Position numbers and translations under genes: made by a program. Below the pieces are notes generated by a model, which was not told where the DNA came from, did not search any database, and was given only the letters and a program-made list of their open reading frames with translations. A stretch of 64,000 bases of DNA, taken from positions 1-64,000 of the forward strand of contig NZ_WTKP01000002.1 of NCBI RefSeq assembly GCF_009793355.1, read 5' to 3'. Origin of the DNA: Vreelandella zhuhanensis (lineage in GTDB: Bacteria > Pseudomonadota > Gammaproteobacteria > Pseudomonadales > Halomonadaceae). This document shows positions 8,691 to 17,007 of the stretch, one piece after another (positions within the stretch are counted from its first letter, which is position 1; each line of letters opens with the position of its first letter).

Positions 8691-8720
8691 AGATTACATT
8701 CATACATGTATGAATGTAAA
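8691..8720 (-). promoter_or_regulatory. Efflux promoter with a perfect 26-bp operator palindrome (8694-8719)
   Basis: Bases 8694-8719 are a perfect inverted repeat: each arm reads TTACATTCATACA inward. On the minus strand TTTACA (8720-8715) and TAATCT (8696-8691) are spaced 18 bp and could be -35 and -10 boxes, so a bound repressor would cover the spacer. The arms resemble AcrR/TtgR-type operators (TACATACATT / GAATGTA elements). A near copy lies before the TetR gene. The palindrome is seen; promoter and binding are inferred. Confidence 0.75.
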
Positions 8721-8733
8721 TATCCGCCACCTA

Positions 8734-10215
8734 TCACCTATCGTTCAGACGAGGTCTATCTCCGATGTTTGTGACACTGTCCGAGCGTTGTTCCGCATTA
8801 TCTTCCGGCAATGTGAACGTAATGCTGTCGCCTCGCAGCCAGTCGTTGAGCTCGTTAATGACTTCGACATCCAGAATACCCGCCTGCTGGTGCAAGGCGA
8901 GCAGATTGATCACGTAGTCGTAACGGGCCTGGGCGTAATCGGAAAAGGCGTTGTACAAGTTCTGCTCGGCATTCAACACATCCACGATATTCCGCGTGCC
9001 GACTTCATAGCCCGCACGGGTTGCATCCAACGCGCTCCGGTTGGAAACGATCGCTTGTTGGCGCGCCTCGACGGTCGAGACGTCATTACTTACCTGGGTA
9101 TATAAAGAACGTACCTGCTGTACCGTATCGCGGCGCTGGGCCTCGAAATCGAACTGGCTGGCTTCCAGTAGATAGGTACTCTGGCGAATGCTCGCCTGGG
9201 TACTGCCCCCGGTGTAAATAGGCCAGTTGAGCCCGACGCCCAACTGACCGGTAGCGTCGTTGCCTTGTACCCCGTCGATATCGTTGTCGGCATATTGGTA
9301 GCTGGCAAAGGCATCAACGATAGGCAGACGCAGCGCCTTGGCTATATTGACGCTACTTTTGGATACTTCGACCCCCGCCTGCTCGGCCAGAACCAAGGGG
9401 TTATTGACGATCGCCATCTCGACCCAGGGGTCACGCCCGGTAGGGGTAGGTAGATCGACGGGGAAAGCCTCATCGAGCGCCTCGATGCTGGAATAACGCT
9501 TTCCGGTCAGGCGCTCAAGCACTTCAAAGTTGACTTGAAGATCACTTTCGGCGGCGATGCGTATCGCGCGTGATTGATCGAACCTGGCTTGCGCCTCTTC
9601 CACTTCGGTGATGGCGATCAAACCCACTTCAAACTGCTCTCGAGCTTGCTCCAACTGGCGCCCGATAGCACGCTCCTGAGCCCGCCTTGCTTCAAGGATG
9701 TCATGCGCCCTTAGAATGTCGAAGTAGGCGCTGGACACATTGATCAATACTTGCTGTTCCGTGGCGGCCAGGACGTAAACCTGCTGATCGATTTCACGCT
9801 CTGAGCGCTCCACCTCACGCCGATTGATCGCATCGAATAACGCCTGGGAGGCTTCAAGCGTCAAGCTGACGCTATTGAAACGATCGGATCCCGTCGCCTG
9901 TGCAGCACCACCATCAATCTGACGTGTGCTTGACTGGCTATCGAACTGCCGGGTATGCGCCGCGCTACCCCCCAGATTCACCTGAGGCAGCAGGTCTCCT
10001 CGCTGAACATCCAGCCCCGCTTCGACACTCTGGCTCTGGGCACGAACGGAGCCCAATTCAGAATTGTTGTTCAATGCATCGCGGGCAATCGTCAATAAAT
10101 CTGCGGCAAACGTAGGCGTTACCCACGTCATGGCGATAAGTGCCGGCAAGAGGCCACGCCGCAAGAAACGGCCGTTAGTGGCGGCACTCGCCGGTGATGA
10201 AATGAATCGCAACAT
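8734..10215 (-). CDS. TolC-family outer-membrane efflux channel
   Basis: A 493-residue outer-membrane factor. The signal peptide runs through FLRRGLLPALIAMTWVTPTFA. Two OEP repeats follow, with long helices (ARDALNNNSELGSVRAQ; RRAQERAIGRQLEQAREQFEVGLIAITEV) and the internal copy around RAGYEVGTRNIVDVLNAEQN. It pairs with the adaptor and permease downstream. The ATG at 10215 has GAGGAAAA 4 nt upstream; the longer upstream frame is non-coding. The pump operator lies between this gene and the adaptor, so the channel gene has its own promoter; an A/T-rich stretch with ACATACATT-like halves at 10242-10262 may be a weaker repressor site. The C-terminus is longer than in TolC and ends in polar residues. 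Confidence 0.9.
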   Translation of the reverse strand: MLRFISSPASAATNGRFLRRGLLPALIAMTWVTPTFAADLLTIARDALNNNSELGSVRAQSQSVEAGLDVQRGDLLPQVNLGGSAAHTRQFDSQSSTRQIDGGAAQATGSDRFNSVSLTLEASQALFDAINRREVERSEREIDQQVYVLAATEQQVLINVSSAYFDILRAHDILEARRAQERAIGRQLEQAREQFEVGLIAITEVEEAQARFDQSRAIRIAAESDLQVNFEVLERLTGKRYSSIEALDEAFPVDLPTPTGRDPWVEMAIVNNPLVLAEQAGVEVSKSSVNIAKALRLPIVDAFASYQYADNDIDGVQGNDATGQLGVGLNWPIYTGGSTQASIRQSTYLLEASQFDFEAQRRDTVQQVRSLYTQVSNDVSTVEARQQAIVSNRSALDATRAGYEVGTRNIVDVLNAEQNLYNAFSDYAQARYDYVINLLALHQQAGILDVEVINELNDWLRGDSITFTLPEDNAEQRSDSVTNIGDRPRLNDR

Positions 10216-10375
10216 AGCGTTTTCCTCATACTTGTCAGTCGGAATACATATACATACATTGTCGCATGTTTTAGAGTCGAAGCTAGACAGTGGTGCTGGT
10301 TTTGCACATTTTTTCATGTAGGGCACTTTCATCTCTACTATGCTGCACCGCAACACACCACGCAGAGGATGTCGC

Positions 10376-11266
10376 ATGCATGCTCTGGAAATGATCAAGA
10401 TACGCGAACTGGAGATAGCCGTGCGCATCTGGCATCCTGACGCCCCCAATACGCTCATCGCCTGGCACGGTCTGGCCCGCCATGGGGGTGATTTTGCCGC
10501 TTTGGCACGGGAGCTTGGGCCTCAGTGGCGCATTCTCGCCCCGGATACCCCCGGTCGCGGACTCTCCAGCTGGTCGTTGCATCCAGCGCATGATTATCTC
10601 TACTCTCACTATATGCGTGTGGCTCTGGCTGTGCTCGACCACTTCCAGTTGGAGCGTGTTCCCTGGATCGGTACGTCCATGGGAGGCTTGCTGGGAATGC
10701 TGCTGGCCTCCGAAGAACCGTCCGCCTCACGTATTCAGTGCCTGGTACTCAACGATGTTGGCCCCGAGCTGGATGCTCAGGCGTTGACCCGCATGGCCAC
10801 CTACTTCAGCGTGGTAAAGCGCTTCAATGATTTCAGTGAACTGCTTGCCGAGCTCAAGGAACAGTACCGTGACTTCGGTATCGATACCGAAGCCGGGTGG
10901 CGGAGGATGGCGCTGGAAAGCGCTCGACGCTTGCCGGATGGCACCTGGAGTTACCATTACGACCCGCGTATTGGTGAGCAATTCATCCACGATACCCCGC
11001 GGGATATCTGGGCCGATTGGACACGCATACAGTGCCCTTTGATGCTGATTCGTGGCGCGCATTCGCCTCTACTTACCACTAAAAGTGTCGCCCGGATGCA
11101 AGAAATACAGCCTTCGCTCGTCACCCTGGAAGCCCCAGGCTGCGGCCATGCGCCGATGCTCGACCGTCCCGGCCAAGTCAAGCCTATCGCCACTTTCTTG
11201 CAGGCGCATGGTAATGCCCATTCATTACCTTGGTGGCAACGCCTGAAGCAGCGCTTCGTCTCTTGA
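10376..11266 (+). CDS. Alpha/beta-hydrolase
   Basis: A 296-residue soluble alpha/beta-hydrolase. It has the oxyanion-hole strand LIAWHGLARHGGDF (27-40), LAPDTPGRGLSSW, the nucleophile elbow WIGTSMGGLLG with Ser101, an acid-loop region near LMLIRGAHSPLL and the catalytic His in GCGHAPML. The pattern fits small-ester or C-C bond hydrolases, but the substrate is not evident. The ATG at 10376 follows GAGGATG; a second ATG five codons on is possible. It is divergent from the TolC-like gene and lies alone. The C-terminus ends with a short basic helix, WWQRLKQRFVS. Confidence 0.8.
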   Translation: MHALEMIKIRELEIAVRIWHPDAPNTLIAWHGLARHGGDFAALARELGPQWRILAPDTPGRGLSSWSLHPAHDYLYSHYMRVALAVLDHFQLERVPWIGTSMGGLLGMLLASEEPSASRIQCLVLNDVGPELDAQALTRMATYFSVVKRFNDFSELLAELKEQYRDFGIDTEAGWRRMALESARRLPDGTWSYHYDPRIGEQFIHDTPRDIWADWTRIQCPLMLIRGAHSPLLTTKSVARMQEIQPSLVTLEAPGCGHAPMLDRPGQVKPIATFLQAHGNAHSLPWWQRLKQRFVS

Positions 11267-11370
11267 ACCGCCACCCGCGACGCCACCTTCAACGCCATGC
11301 TATCTTTTCTGGTAAGCCTGCCTTCACGAACCGGCTCTTCAAGCATCGCATCCCCATGGAGGAATGAATC

Positions 11371-11682
11371 ATGTACAAAGTCGTATTTTTCGTACCTGAA
11401 GAAGACGCCGAAACCGTCAAGGAAGCCGTATTCGAAACCGGCGCCGGACGAATCGGCAATTATGAGGCCTGCTGCTTCCAGACGCCGGGAACCGGCCAGT
11501 TTCGTCCCTTGCCGGGTGCCGAGCCCCATATCGGTGAAATCGGGGAGCTCGAATACGTGAAAGAACTCAAGGTGGAATTAGTCTGTGAAGATACGCTGAT
11601 TTACACCGCCGTGGCCGCGCTCAAACTGGCTCACCCTTACGAGGAGCCGGCGTTTGATGTCTGGCGCCTGGATGACACCTGA
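11371..11682 (+). CDS. NIF3/YqfO-type small domain protein
   Basis: A 103-residue protein equal to the ferredoxin-like insert domain found in the YqfO branch of NIF3 (DUF34) proteins, here free-standing. Typical stretches are MYKVVFFVPEEDAETVKEAV, GAGRIGNYEACCFQT, GTGQFRPLPGAEPHIGEIG and the C-terminal LKLAHPYEEPAFDVW. Stand-alone forms are common in pseudomonads and halomonads. The role is unknown; the fold resembles PII and CutA regulators, so a trimer that binds metal or a small ligand is plausible. A GGAGG-like site (ATGGAGGAATGA) precedes the ATG. It is convergent with the Nudix gene at 11732. Confidence 0.8.
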   Translation: MYKVVFFVPEEDAETVKEAVFETGAGRIGNYEACCFQTPGTGQFRPLPGAEPHIGEIGELEYVKELKVELVCEDTLIYTAVAALKLAHPYEEPAFDVWRLDDT

Positions 11683-11717
11683 CCCTACAATTCCACGGAG
11701 GATGCTGAAGCCGTTGT

Positions 11718-11743
11718 TAGGCTGAACCTGGCTAGGCTGAACC
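11718..11743 (-). repeat. TAGGCTGAACC pair, 15 bp apart, at the Nudix stop
   Basis: The 11-bp TAGGCTGAACC occurs exactly at 11718 and 11733. The minus-strand Nudix stop codon (11732-11734) lies at the second copy. Confidence 0.75.
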
Positions 11744-12289
11744 AAAGTAACGCTCACGGTCCTCAAGAGTGACTGCGCTGATATGCAGCGGAAACTCGCC
11801 ATGGCGACGGTCGGCAAAGAAATGCTGCAAGGTGCGCTCGATGGTGGGAAAGGCGAGCTCGTCCCAAGGAACCTCGTGTTCCTCGAATAACGCAACTTCC
11901 AGGCTTTCCACGCCGGCATCGAAGCCACCCAGCAAGTCGGCACGAAACATCATGTACACCTGATTGATATGCGGTAGATCGATCAAAGTATAGAGGCCGC
12001 GCAACGTCACTTCGGCGCATGCTTCTTCACGCGTTTCGCGAGCGGCGGCTTGCTGGGTGGTTTCGGCGTTTTCCATATAACCTGCCGGTAGTGTCCAATA
12101 GCCTTTGCGTGGACTGATGGCGCGCCGACAGAGTAATACTCGGGAGCCGCTGACCGGCAGGGTGCCGGCCACGATACGCGGGTTCTGGTAATGGATCGTG
12201 CCGCATGATTCGCACAGATAGCGCGGTCGATCATCGCCCTCTGGAATGGCGAAGCACAGCGTATGGCCACAGTGGCTGCAAAAGTTCAT
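11732..12289 (-). CDS. Zinc-ribbon Nudix hydrolase
   Basis: A 185-residue NudC-like or ADP-ribose-pyrophosphatase-like Nudix protein. An N-terminal zinc ribbon (CSHC and CESC, residues 4-30) precedes the Nudix fold. The Nudix box is GYMENAETTQQAAARETREE, with the usual late Gly replaced by Cys. The start at 12289 has GAGGAAA 4 nt upstream; the longer frame to 12334 lacks a site. Related proteins remove nucleoside diphosphate derivatives such as ADP-ribose, FAD or NADH. It is divergent from a second Nudix gene at 12402. The stop codon is overlapped by a pair of TAGGCTGAACC repeats (11718-11743, period 15). Confidence 0.85.
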   Translation of the reverse strand: MNFCSHCGHTLCFAIPEGDDRPRYLCESCGTIHYQNPRIVAGTLPVSGSRVLLCRRAISPRKGYWTLPAGYMENAETTQQAAARETREEACAEVTLRGLYTLIDLPHINQVYMMFRADLLGGFDAGVESLEVALFEEHEVPWDELAFPTIERTLQHFFADRRHGEFPLHISAVTLEDRERYFGSA

Positions 12290-12401
12290 CGTGTTTCCTC
12301 TGTTGAGCGCATTCCTGCTGCGGCTGATGGACAAGACAATCTTTTATCCTTGACGCTGATCACAGCCCAAGGATGAAGGTATCAAATTCGATGGATACGT
12401 C

Positions 12402-13055
12402 ATGTTAGAGAAACTCAACGAACGGCTGCAACTGCTTCGCCCTCAACGGTTTACCCATCTGGCGCTTCCCGAGGCTGCCGTGTTGTTGCCGATCGTCGAA
12501 CGAGCCGAGCCGACGTTACTGTTCACGCGGCGAGCACGCCACATGAGCACCCACAGCGGCCAAGTCGCCTTCCCCGGCGGCAAACGTGAACCCGACGATC
12601 CCGATTTATATAGTACCGCCCTGCGTGAAGCCGAGGAAGAGGTCGCCTTGGCACCGCAACATGTACGCTGCCTGGGCAGCTTATCCGATGTGCTCTCCCT
12701 GCATGGCATCTGCGTGACGCCCTGGGTGGGGATCATTCCGCCGGATTTGCCTCTGCACCCCGACCCCACCGAGCTCGACACCATCTTCGAGGTGCCGTTG
12801 CACTATTTTCTGGAAGACAATCGCACCCATACCGATGTGATCACGGTGGATGGCCGTGCCCATTACGTGCCCAGCTATCACGTTCAGGGGCATGTGATCT
12901 GGGGGCTCTCGGCGATGATGCTGGTCGAATTGCTCGCCGAGGGTTTCGGTATGCCGATCGATATCTACCAGCGCCCCCCGGGGGCTTTGCGTCATCATCC
13001 AGAACGCCCTATCCCGCGTACCAGGCGCCATTCCTCCCGGGGAGTCTTACGATGA
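12402..13055 (+). CDS. Nudix CoA pyrophosphatase (NudL/YeaB type)
   Basis: A 217-residue member of the Nudix subfamily that splits coenzyme A and acyl-CoAs into phosphopantetheine and 3',5'-ADP. Its UPF0035 signature is clear (RRARHMSTHSGQVAFPGGK) and runs into the Nudix box GGKREPDDPDLYSTALREAEEE. The later part, LSLHGICVTPWVG, also fits NudL. The C-terminus is basic (RPIPRTRRHSSRG) and about 25 residues longer than E. coli NudL. Its stop overlaps the next start by 4 bp (ATGA), so it heads an operon with the oxygenase and perhaps the two-component genes. Confidence 0.88.
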   Translation: MLEKLNERLQLLRPQRFTHLALPEAAVLLPIVERAEPTLLFTRRARHMSTHSGQVAFPGGKREPDDPDLYSTALREAEEEVALAPQHVRCLGSLSDVLSLHGICVTPWVGIIPPDLPLHPDPTELDTIFEVPLHYFLEDNRTHTDVITVDGRAHYVPSYHVQGHVIWGLSAMMLVELLAEGFGMPIDIYQRPPGALRHHPERPIPRTRRHSSRGVLR

Positions 13056-13744
13056 TGCAGGCCCCGCCTTTCGCCACGCTTTCTTCCACCGGCAACTCCG
13101 CCCCCGTATTGCGCTCCGATGCGCTACCGGCATTGGTCGATGCCTTGATCGAACGGGGTTGGTACCTGGGCACGAACGTCATCGATGCCGACCTGTGCCA
13201 GGCTCTCTATCAGGAATGCCTGAACATGGCCGAGCATGGCGTTCTCATGCCGGCGGGAATCGGTCGAGGAAAGCAGCACAACATACGCCGAGACGTACGC
13301 GGCGATGCCATCCACTGGCTGGACCGGGAAAGCCAGGCCCAGCGACGTTACCTCGAAGCCATGGCAACGCTTCAGCAAGAGCTTAACCAGACACTATTTC
13401 TGGGATTGTTCGAATACGAAGCGCATTTTGCCCATTACCCCGCCGGCGCCTTCTACCAGACGCACCTGGACAGTTTCCGCGGGCGCGCCAACCGGATGCT
13501 CTCGACCGTGGGTTACCTAAACGCGGGCTGGCCGGAAGATGGTGGAGGTGAAATGGTCATCTACGCCCCCGACGTTCCCCATCGCGAAGTCGCCAGAGTA
13601 CGGCCACAAGCCGGCACCTTCGCCTGCTTTCTATCCGAGACCGTTCCCCACGAAGTGCTGCCGACCCGCTTGCCGCGCGCCAGCATTGCCGGCTGGTTTC
13701 GGCGCAATGCCTCCCTTGGCAGCGTTATCGACCCGGCACGTTAA
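13052..13744 (+). CDS. 2-oxoglutarate/Fe(II)-dependent oxygenase (prolyl-4-hydroxylase-like)
   Basis: A 230-residue oxygenase. The iron facial triad is seen as His138 and Asp140 in YQTHLDSF and His200 in ETVPHEV, with Arg209 placed to bind 2-oxoglutarate. The jelly-roll strands LSTVGYLNAGW and GGGEMVIY are typical of the SM-20/PHD-like bacterial family. Pseudomonas homologues hydroxylate EF-Tu, so a protein target is possible here. Two ATG codons open the frame; the first overlaps the stop of the Nudix gene. The gap to the kinase gene is 23 bp, so co-transcription is likely. Confidence 0.85.
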   Translation: MMQAPPFATLSSTGNSAPVLRSDALPALVDALIERGWYLGTNVIDADLCQALYQECLNMAEHGVLMPAGIGRGKQHNIRRDVRGDAIHWLDRESQAQRRYLEAMATLQQELNQTLFLGLFEYEAHFAHYPAGAFYQTHLDSFRGRANRMLSTVGYLNAGWPEDGGGEMVIYAPDVPHREVARVRPQAGTFACFLSETVPHEVLPTRLPRASIAGWFRRNASLGSVIDPAR

Positions 13745-13767
13745 TCCCATGAGACCCGTGCAAAGCA

Positions 13768-15327
13768 ATGACCGAACATAACCTTCAGGCGCTTCACGCC
13801 CGCATCGCCGCCCTCGAAGCGCGCAATGCCGAACTGGAAAACGACAAGCGCCATTATCGATGGCTGGCGGAAAGCACCACCGATCTGATTTCACGCCATG
13901 CCCGCGACGGCACCTTTCTGTATGCCTCGCAAGCCGCCCTCGAGCTGCTCGGCTATGAGCCCGAAGAGCTGATTGGCGTTTCCGCTTACGGCCTGTTTCA
14001 CCCCACCGACCTCAATGACCTGCTCAACAAGTCACCGCGGGTGTACTACCACGCCGGTTTCTATCAGCAGACCTACCGCTTTCGCGCCAAGGCCGGGCAT
14101 TACGTCTGGTTCGAAACCACCAGCCGCACTCGACGCGACCCGCAAACCGGCGAGTTGATCGACATTCTTTGCGTCTCTCGGGATGTGGGACGCCGCATCC
14201 ATGCGGAGGCCAACCGTGAACGCCTCGCCCAGGTCGTCGAATCGACCACCGATTACGTGCTGTTCACCGGCAGCGACGAGGCTATTTTCAGCTCCAACGA
14301 AGCCGCCAGACGGCGCTTTTCGCTTCCCCGGGAAAACCCGCGGATGCACCTCAGCGAGGTCTATACCGCTGATTCGCTGCATGTATTGCGCGAGATCGTG
14401 TTTCCTGCGGTGGCGCGCTACGGCTCCTGGAGCGGCGAGCTGGAAATGGGTAATGGCAAACAGCCGGTGCCGGTCTTGAGCGTGGTTCTTGCTCATCGCG
14501 GGCTAGGGGCAGAACCCGGCCACCTTTCCCTGCTCAACCGTGATATCAGCCTGCGCAAGGCCACCGAAGCGCAGGCACGCCACCATCAAGCGCAAATTGC
14601 CCACGCCAACCGCCTGGCCACCATGGGCGAACTGGCCTCCAATATCGCCCATGAACTCAACCAGCCGCTGGGCGCCATGGCCAACTACGCCAGCGGCGCC
14701 TTGATGCAATTGCGCGCCGACCCCCGGCGCCCTGCCGCTGACCTGGAATTGCCGCTTACGCGTATCGACGATCAGATTCATCGCCTGGCTCAACGACTGC
14801 GACACATCCGCACCTTTGTCAGCAAAGGACGTACACAGATACGGCCGTTGGATTTCAACCCGGTGGCAGAGGCAGCTTGCCGGCTGTGCGAATGGCAGTA
14901 CCAGCAAGCCGGGATCAGCTTGATGCACGAGCTGCCAGCGTCGCTGCCTCGTGTGCAAGCCGATCCGGTAGCCCTTGAACAAGTCCTGGTCAACCTGCTG
15001 CTGAATGCGCTGGAAGCTAGCCGACACCATCCCGGCGCCAGTGAAGTCAAGCTCAGCGCCTGGCGCAGCGGCCCGCGCCAGGCAAGCTTTCAGGTCAGCG
15101 ATCAAGGTCCGGGCGTTGCCTCTCATCAAGTCGCGCATATTTTCACCGCCTTTCACTCCACCCGCCCCGAAGGGCTAGGCATGGGCCTGGCGATCAGCCG
15201 CTCCTTGATGGAAGCCATGGGGGGTCAACTCATGCTGGCGGAACAAGGCGAGTTCAGTGGCGCCACCTTTGCCGGTACACTGCGCACTGAATCCGATAGC
15301 GCCCTAGCATCCGGGAGATTCCTGTGA
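13768..15327 (+). CDS. Soluble PAS sensor histidine kinase (FixL/TodS-like)
   Basis: A 519-residue kinase without membrane segments. It has a short N-terminal coiled coil (residues 5-28) and a first PAS domain (31-145; YRWLAESTTDLISRHARDG, LLGYEPEELIG). A second PAS-like region follows at 150-265 (STTDYVLFTGSDEAIFSSNE). The dimerisation helix carries phospho-acceptor His295 in LASNIAHELNQPLGAMAN. The ATPase domain shows the N box LVNLLLNALEAS, the G1 box VSDQGPGV and the G2 box GLGMGLAIS. No haem ligand can be assigned. It sits upstream of a FixJ-like regulator with a GTGA overlap, so the two are a cognate pair. The signal is presumably cytoplasmic (redox, oxygen or aromatic ligand). Confidence 0.9.
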   Translation: MTEHNLQALHARIAALEARNAELENDKRHYRWLAESTTDLISRHARDGTFLYASQAALELLGYEPEELIGVSAYGLFHPTDLNDLLNKSPRVYYHAGFYQQTYRFRAKAGHYVWFETTSRTRRDPQTGELIDILCVSRDVGRRIHAEANRERLAQVVESTTDYVLFTGSDEAIFSSNEAARRRFSLPRENPRMHLSEVYTADSLHVLREIVFPAVARYGSWSGELEMGNGKQPVPVLSVVLAHRGLGAEPGHLSLLNRDISLRKATEAQARHHQAQIAHANRLATMGELASNIAHELNQPLGAMANYASGALMQLRADPRRPAADLELPLTRIDDQIHRLAQRLRHIRTFVSKGRTQIRPLDFNPVAEAACRLCEWQYQQAGISLMHELPASLPRVQADPVALEQVLVNLLLNALEASRHHPGASEVKLSAWRSGPRQASFQVSDQGPGVASHQVAHIFTAFHSTRPEGLGMGLAISRSLMEAMGGQLMLAEQGEFSGATFAGTLRTESDSALASGRFL

Positions 15328-15989
15328 ACGACACTCTTTCCCCGCCCCCTTTACCCTGCATTGCCGTCGTGGATGATGATCAAGCCTTGCGTGAATCGCT
15401 GGCTTGGCTGCTGGAATCCGTCGGGCTTGCCACCCAGGCCTATGCCGATGGGGAAACCTTCCTGGCTACCCGGACAGCCACTATCGATGCTGTTTTGCTG
15501 GATGTGCGCATGCCCGGCCTTAGTGGCTTACAGGTGCATCAACAACTGCGTGACGAGGGGCTTACCCTACCGGTCATCATCATGACCGGCCACGGCGATG
15601 TACCCATGGCGATAACCGCGCTCAAGGGGGGTGCCTTTGATTTCATCGAAAAGCCTTTCAATCCTCAACAACTTATCGATACCGTACAGCAAGCCCTTAA
15701 CCTGCATCAGCGCGAGCGTTTGGCGCAACGACAACTTGCGGCACTACAGGCACGTTATCAGTCGCTTCGCCCCAAGGAGCGACAGATCATCATTCATGTT
15801 GCCGAGGGCATGACCAGCCGGGAAATTGCCGCGCATATCGGGGTCAGTGGCAAAACGGTCGAGGTATATCGACTGCGGGCAATGAAAACCATGGAGGCTG
15901 CCAATCTGGCGCAACTGGTGCGCCAAGCAGTCGTTCTAGAGCTTGTGACCTGCCTGCCGGACCCAGCATCGGGCTTGTCCGGGCGCTGA
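15324..15989 (+). CDS. FixJ/TodT-like response regulator
   Basis: A 221-residue regulator. The receiver domain holds the acidic pocket VVDDD, the phospho-acceptor Asp60 in LLDVRMPG, IIMTGHGDVPMA and the Lys in FIEKPF. It is followed by a linker helix and a LuxR/NarL-type helix-turn-helix (about 150-205; LRPKERQIIIHVAEGMTSRE, then IGVSGKTVEVYRLRAMKTM). Translation starts with GTG at 15324 inside the kinase stop (GTGA overlap). The 15-residue tail after the DNA-binding domain is unremarkable. Target genes are unknown; the upstream oxygenase and Nudix genes in the same run are candidates. Confidence 0.9.
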   Translation: MNDTLSPPPLPCIAVVDDDQALRESLAWLLESVGLATQAYADGETFLATRTATIDAVLLDVRMPGLSGLQVHQQLRDEGLTLPVIIMTGHGDVPMAITALKGGAFDFIEKPFNPQQLIDTVQQALNLHQRERLAQRQLAALQARYQSLRPKERQIIIHVAEGMTSREIAAHIGVSGKTVEVYRLRAMKTMEAANLAQLVRQAVVLELVTCLPDPASGLSGR

Positions 15990-16007
15990 CGCTAGCGCGG
16001 CCTCATT

Positions 16008-17003
16008 TCAATCAGGAAAGAGAGGATTGAAGCGCTCACTGACTTCTTCCACGGTCTCATCGAACAACGCCTCGTTCGCCGTGGGCGGTTCGGCACTCAT
16101 CTCAGTCGGGCTTATCGGCAACGGCTCTACGGCTTGTCGAAGGGTTTCTTCCGAGCCAGGAAGCGGAGGGCTAGCCTCGGGGGGACTGAATTTCTCTACG
16201 GATCTGACGCCACGCTCTTCAGTGGCTTCGCTCAGGTCAATAGTGATTTCCACCCGGCGGTTCTGAGCACGTCCTTCCTGGGTGGCGTTTGAGGCTCGCG
16301 GTTGCGTATCGGCGAACCCCTGCACCACCAAGCGCTCAGGCGAGAGGTCGTCATTAAGCAGCAACACGTTGGCCACCAAGGCCGCACGCATGGCGGAAAG
16401 GTCCCAGTTGCTTTGAAAGCGTCGCGTACGGATGGGAATGTTATCGGTGTGTCCGTCAATGGCGATCGTACCCGGTAAGCCTTCGAAGACTTCCGACATA
16501 TCCAATAGCAGAGTTTCGAATTCATTGGTCACATTGGCCGAACCGGAAACGAAGGTACCTTTCTCCTGGATACGGATCACCACTCTCTTGTGGTCCACCT
16601 CCACCTGCGTGACGCCTTCTTCAATGGAGTCTTTCAGAAGGTCTTCCACCTGTTGAGCCACGGCTCTGACTTGCTGCTGCAATCGTGCATCGAGGATGTT
16701 GCGCAAGCTTTCCAGCTGAGGGCGCTCCTCCATGGAACGTTGGCGGATTTGATCGAGCAGTGTTCGGTCCGGGGTCGCCGGGGAAAACTGATCGAATACG
16801 GCGCTGGTCCCCATAGGAATCTGTTCCGCTGGAATATCCCGCTGCACACCGAATGCCTTGGAAAGCTCTCCGGCGATTCGCCGAAATTTATTCGCATCGA
16901 CCTCAGCGAATGAGAGTAGCAGCACGAAAAAGCACAGCAACAACGTCATCAAGTCAGCGTAGGTGACAATCCATGCCGGTATCTTGGAGTCTTTCTGGCT
17001 CAT
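16008..17003 (-). CDS. pomB: Sodium-type flagellar stator protein PomB/MotB
   Basis: A 331-residue stator peptidoglycan anchor. Its N-terminus closely follows Vibrio PomB: KIPAWIVTYADLMTLLLCFF, with the ion-binding Asp17 in the single membrane helix, then a plug-like segment FRRIAGELSKAFGVQ. The OmpA-like domain (about 155-260) has IDGHTDNIPI, NWDLSAMRA and VQGFADTQPRASN. The C-terminal 60 residues are acidic and Pro-rich. The ATG at 17003 follows the pomA stop by 4 bp; the longer upstream frame lies within pomA. The pair stands apart from other flagellar genes, as pomAB often does. Confidence 0.88.
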   Translation of the reverse strand: MSQKDSKIPAWIVTYADLMTLLLCFFVLLLSFAEVDANKFRRIAGELSKAFGVQRDIPAEQIPMGTSAVFDQFSPATPDRTLLDQIRQRSMEERPQLESLRNILDARLQQQVRAVAQQVEDLLKDSIEEGVTQVEVDHKRVVIRIQEKGTFVSGSANVTNEFETLLLDMSEVFEGLPGTIAIDGHTDNIPIRTRRFQSNWDLSAMRAALVANVLLLNDDLSPERLVVQGFADTQPRASNATQEGRAQNRRVEITIDLSEATEERGVRSVEKFSPPEASPPLPGSEETLRQAVEPLPISPTEMSAEPPTANEALFDETVEEVSERFNPLFPD

Positions 17004-17007
17004 TCCA

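Noticed and set aside
10240..10265. Third full operator upstream of the TolC-like gene
   Set aside because: It holds ACATACATT-like halves but no palindrome, so it is mentioned only as a weak half-site.
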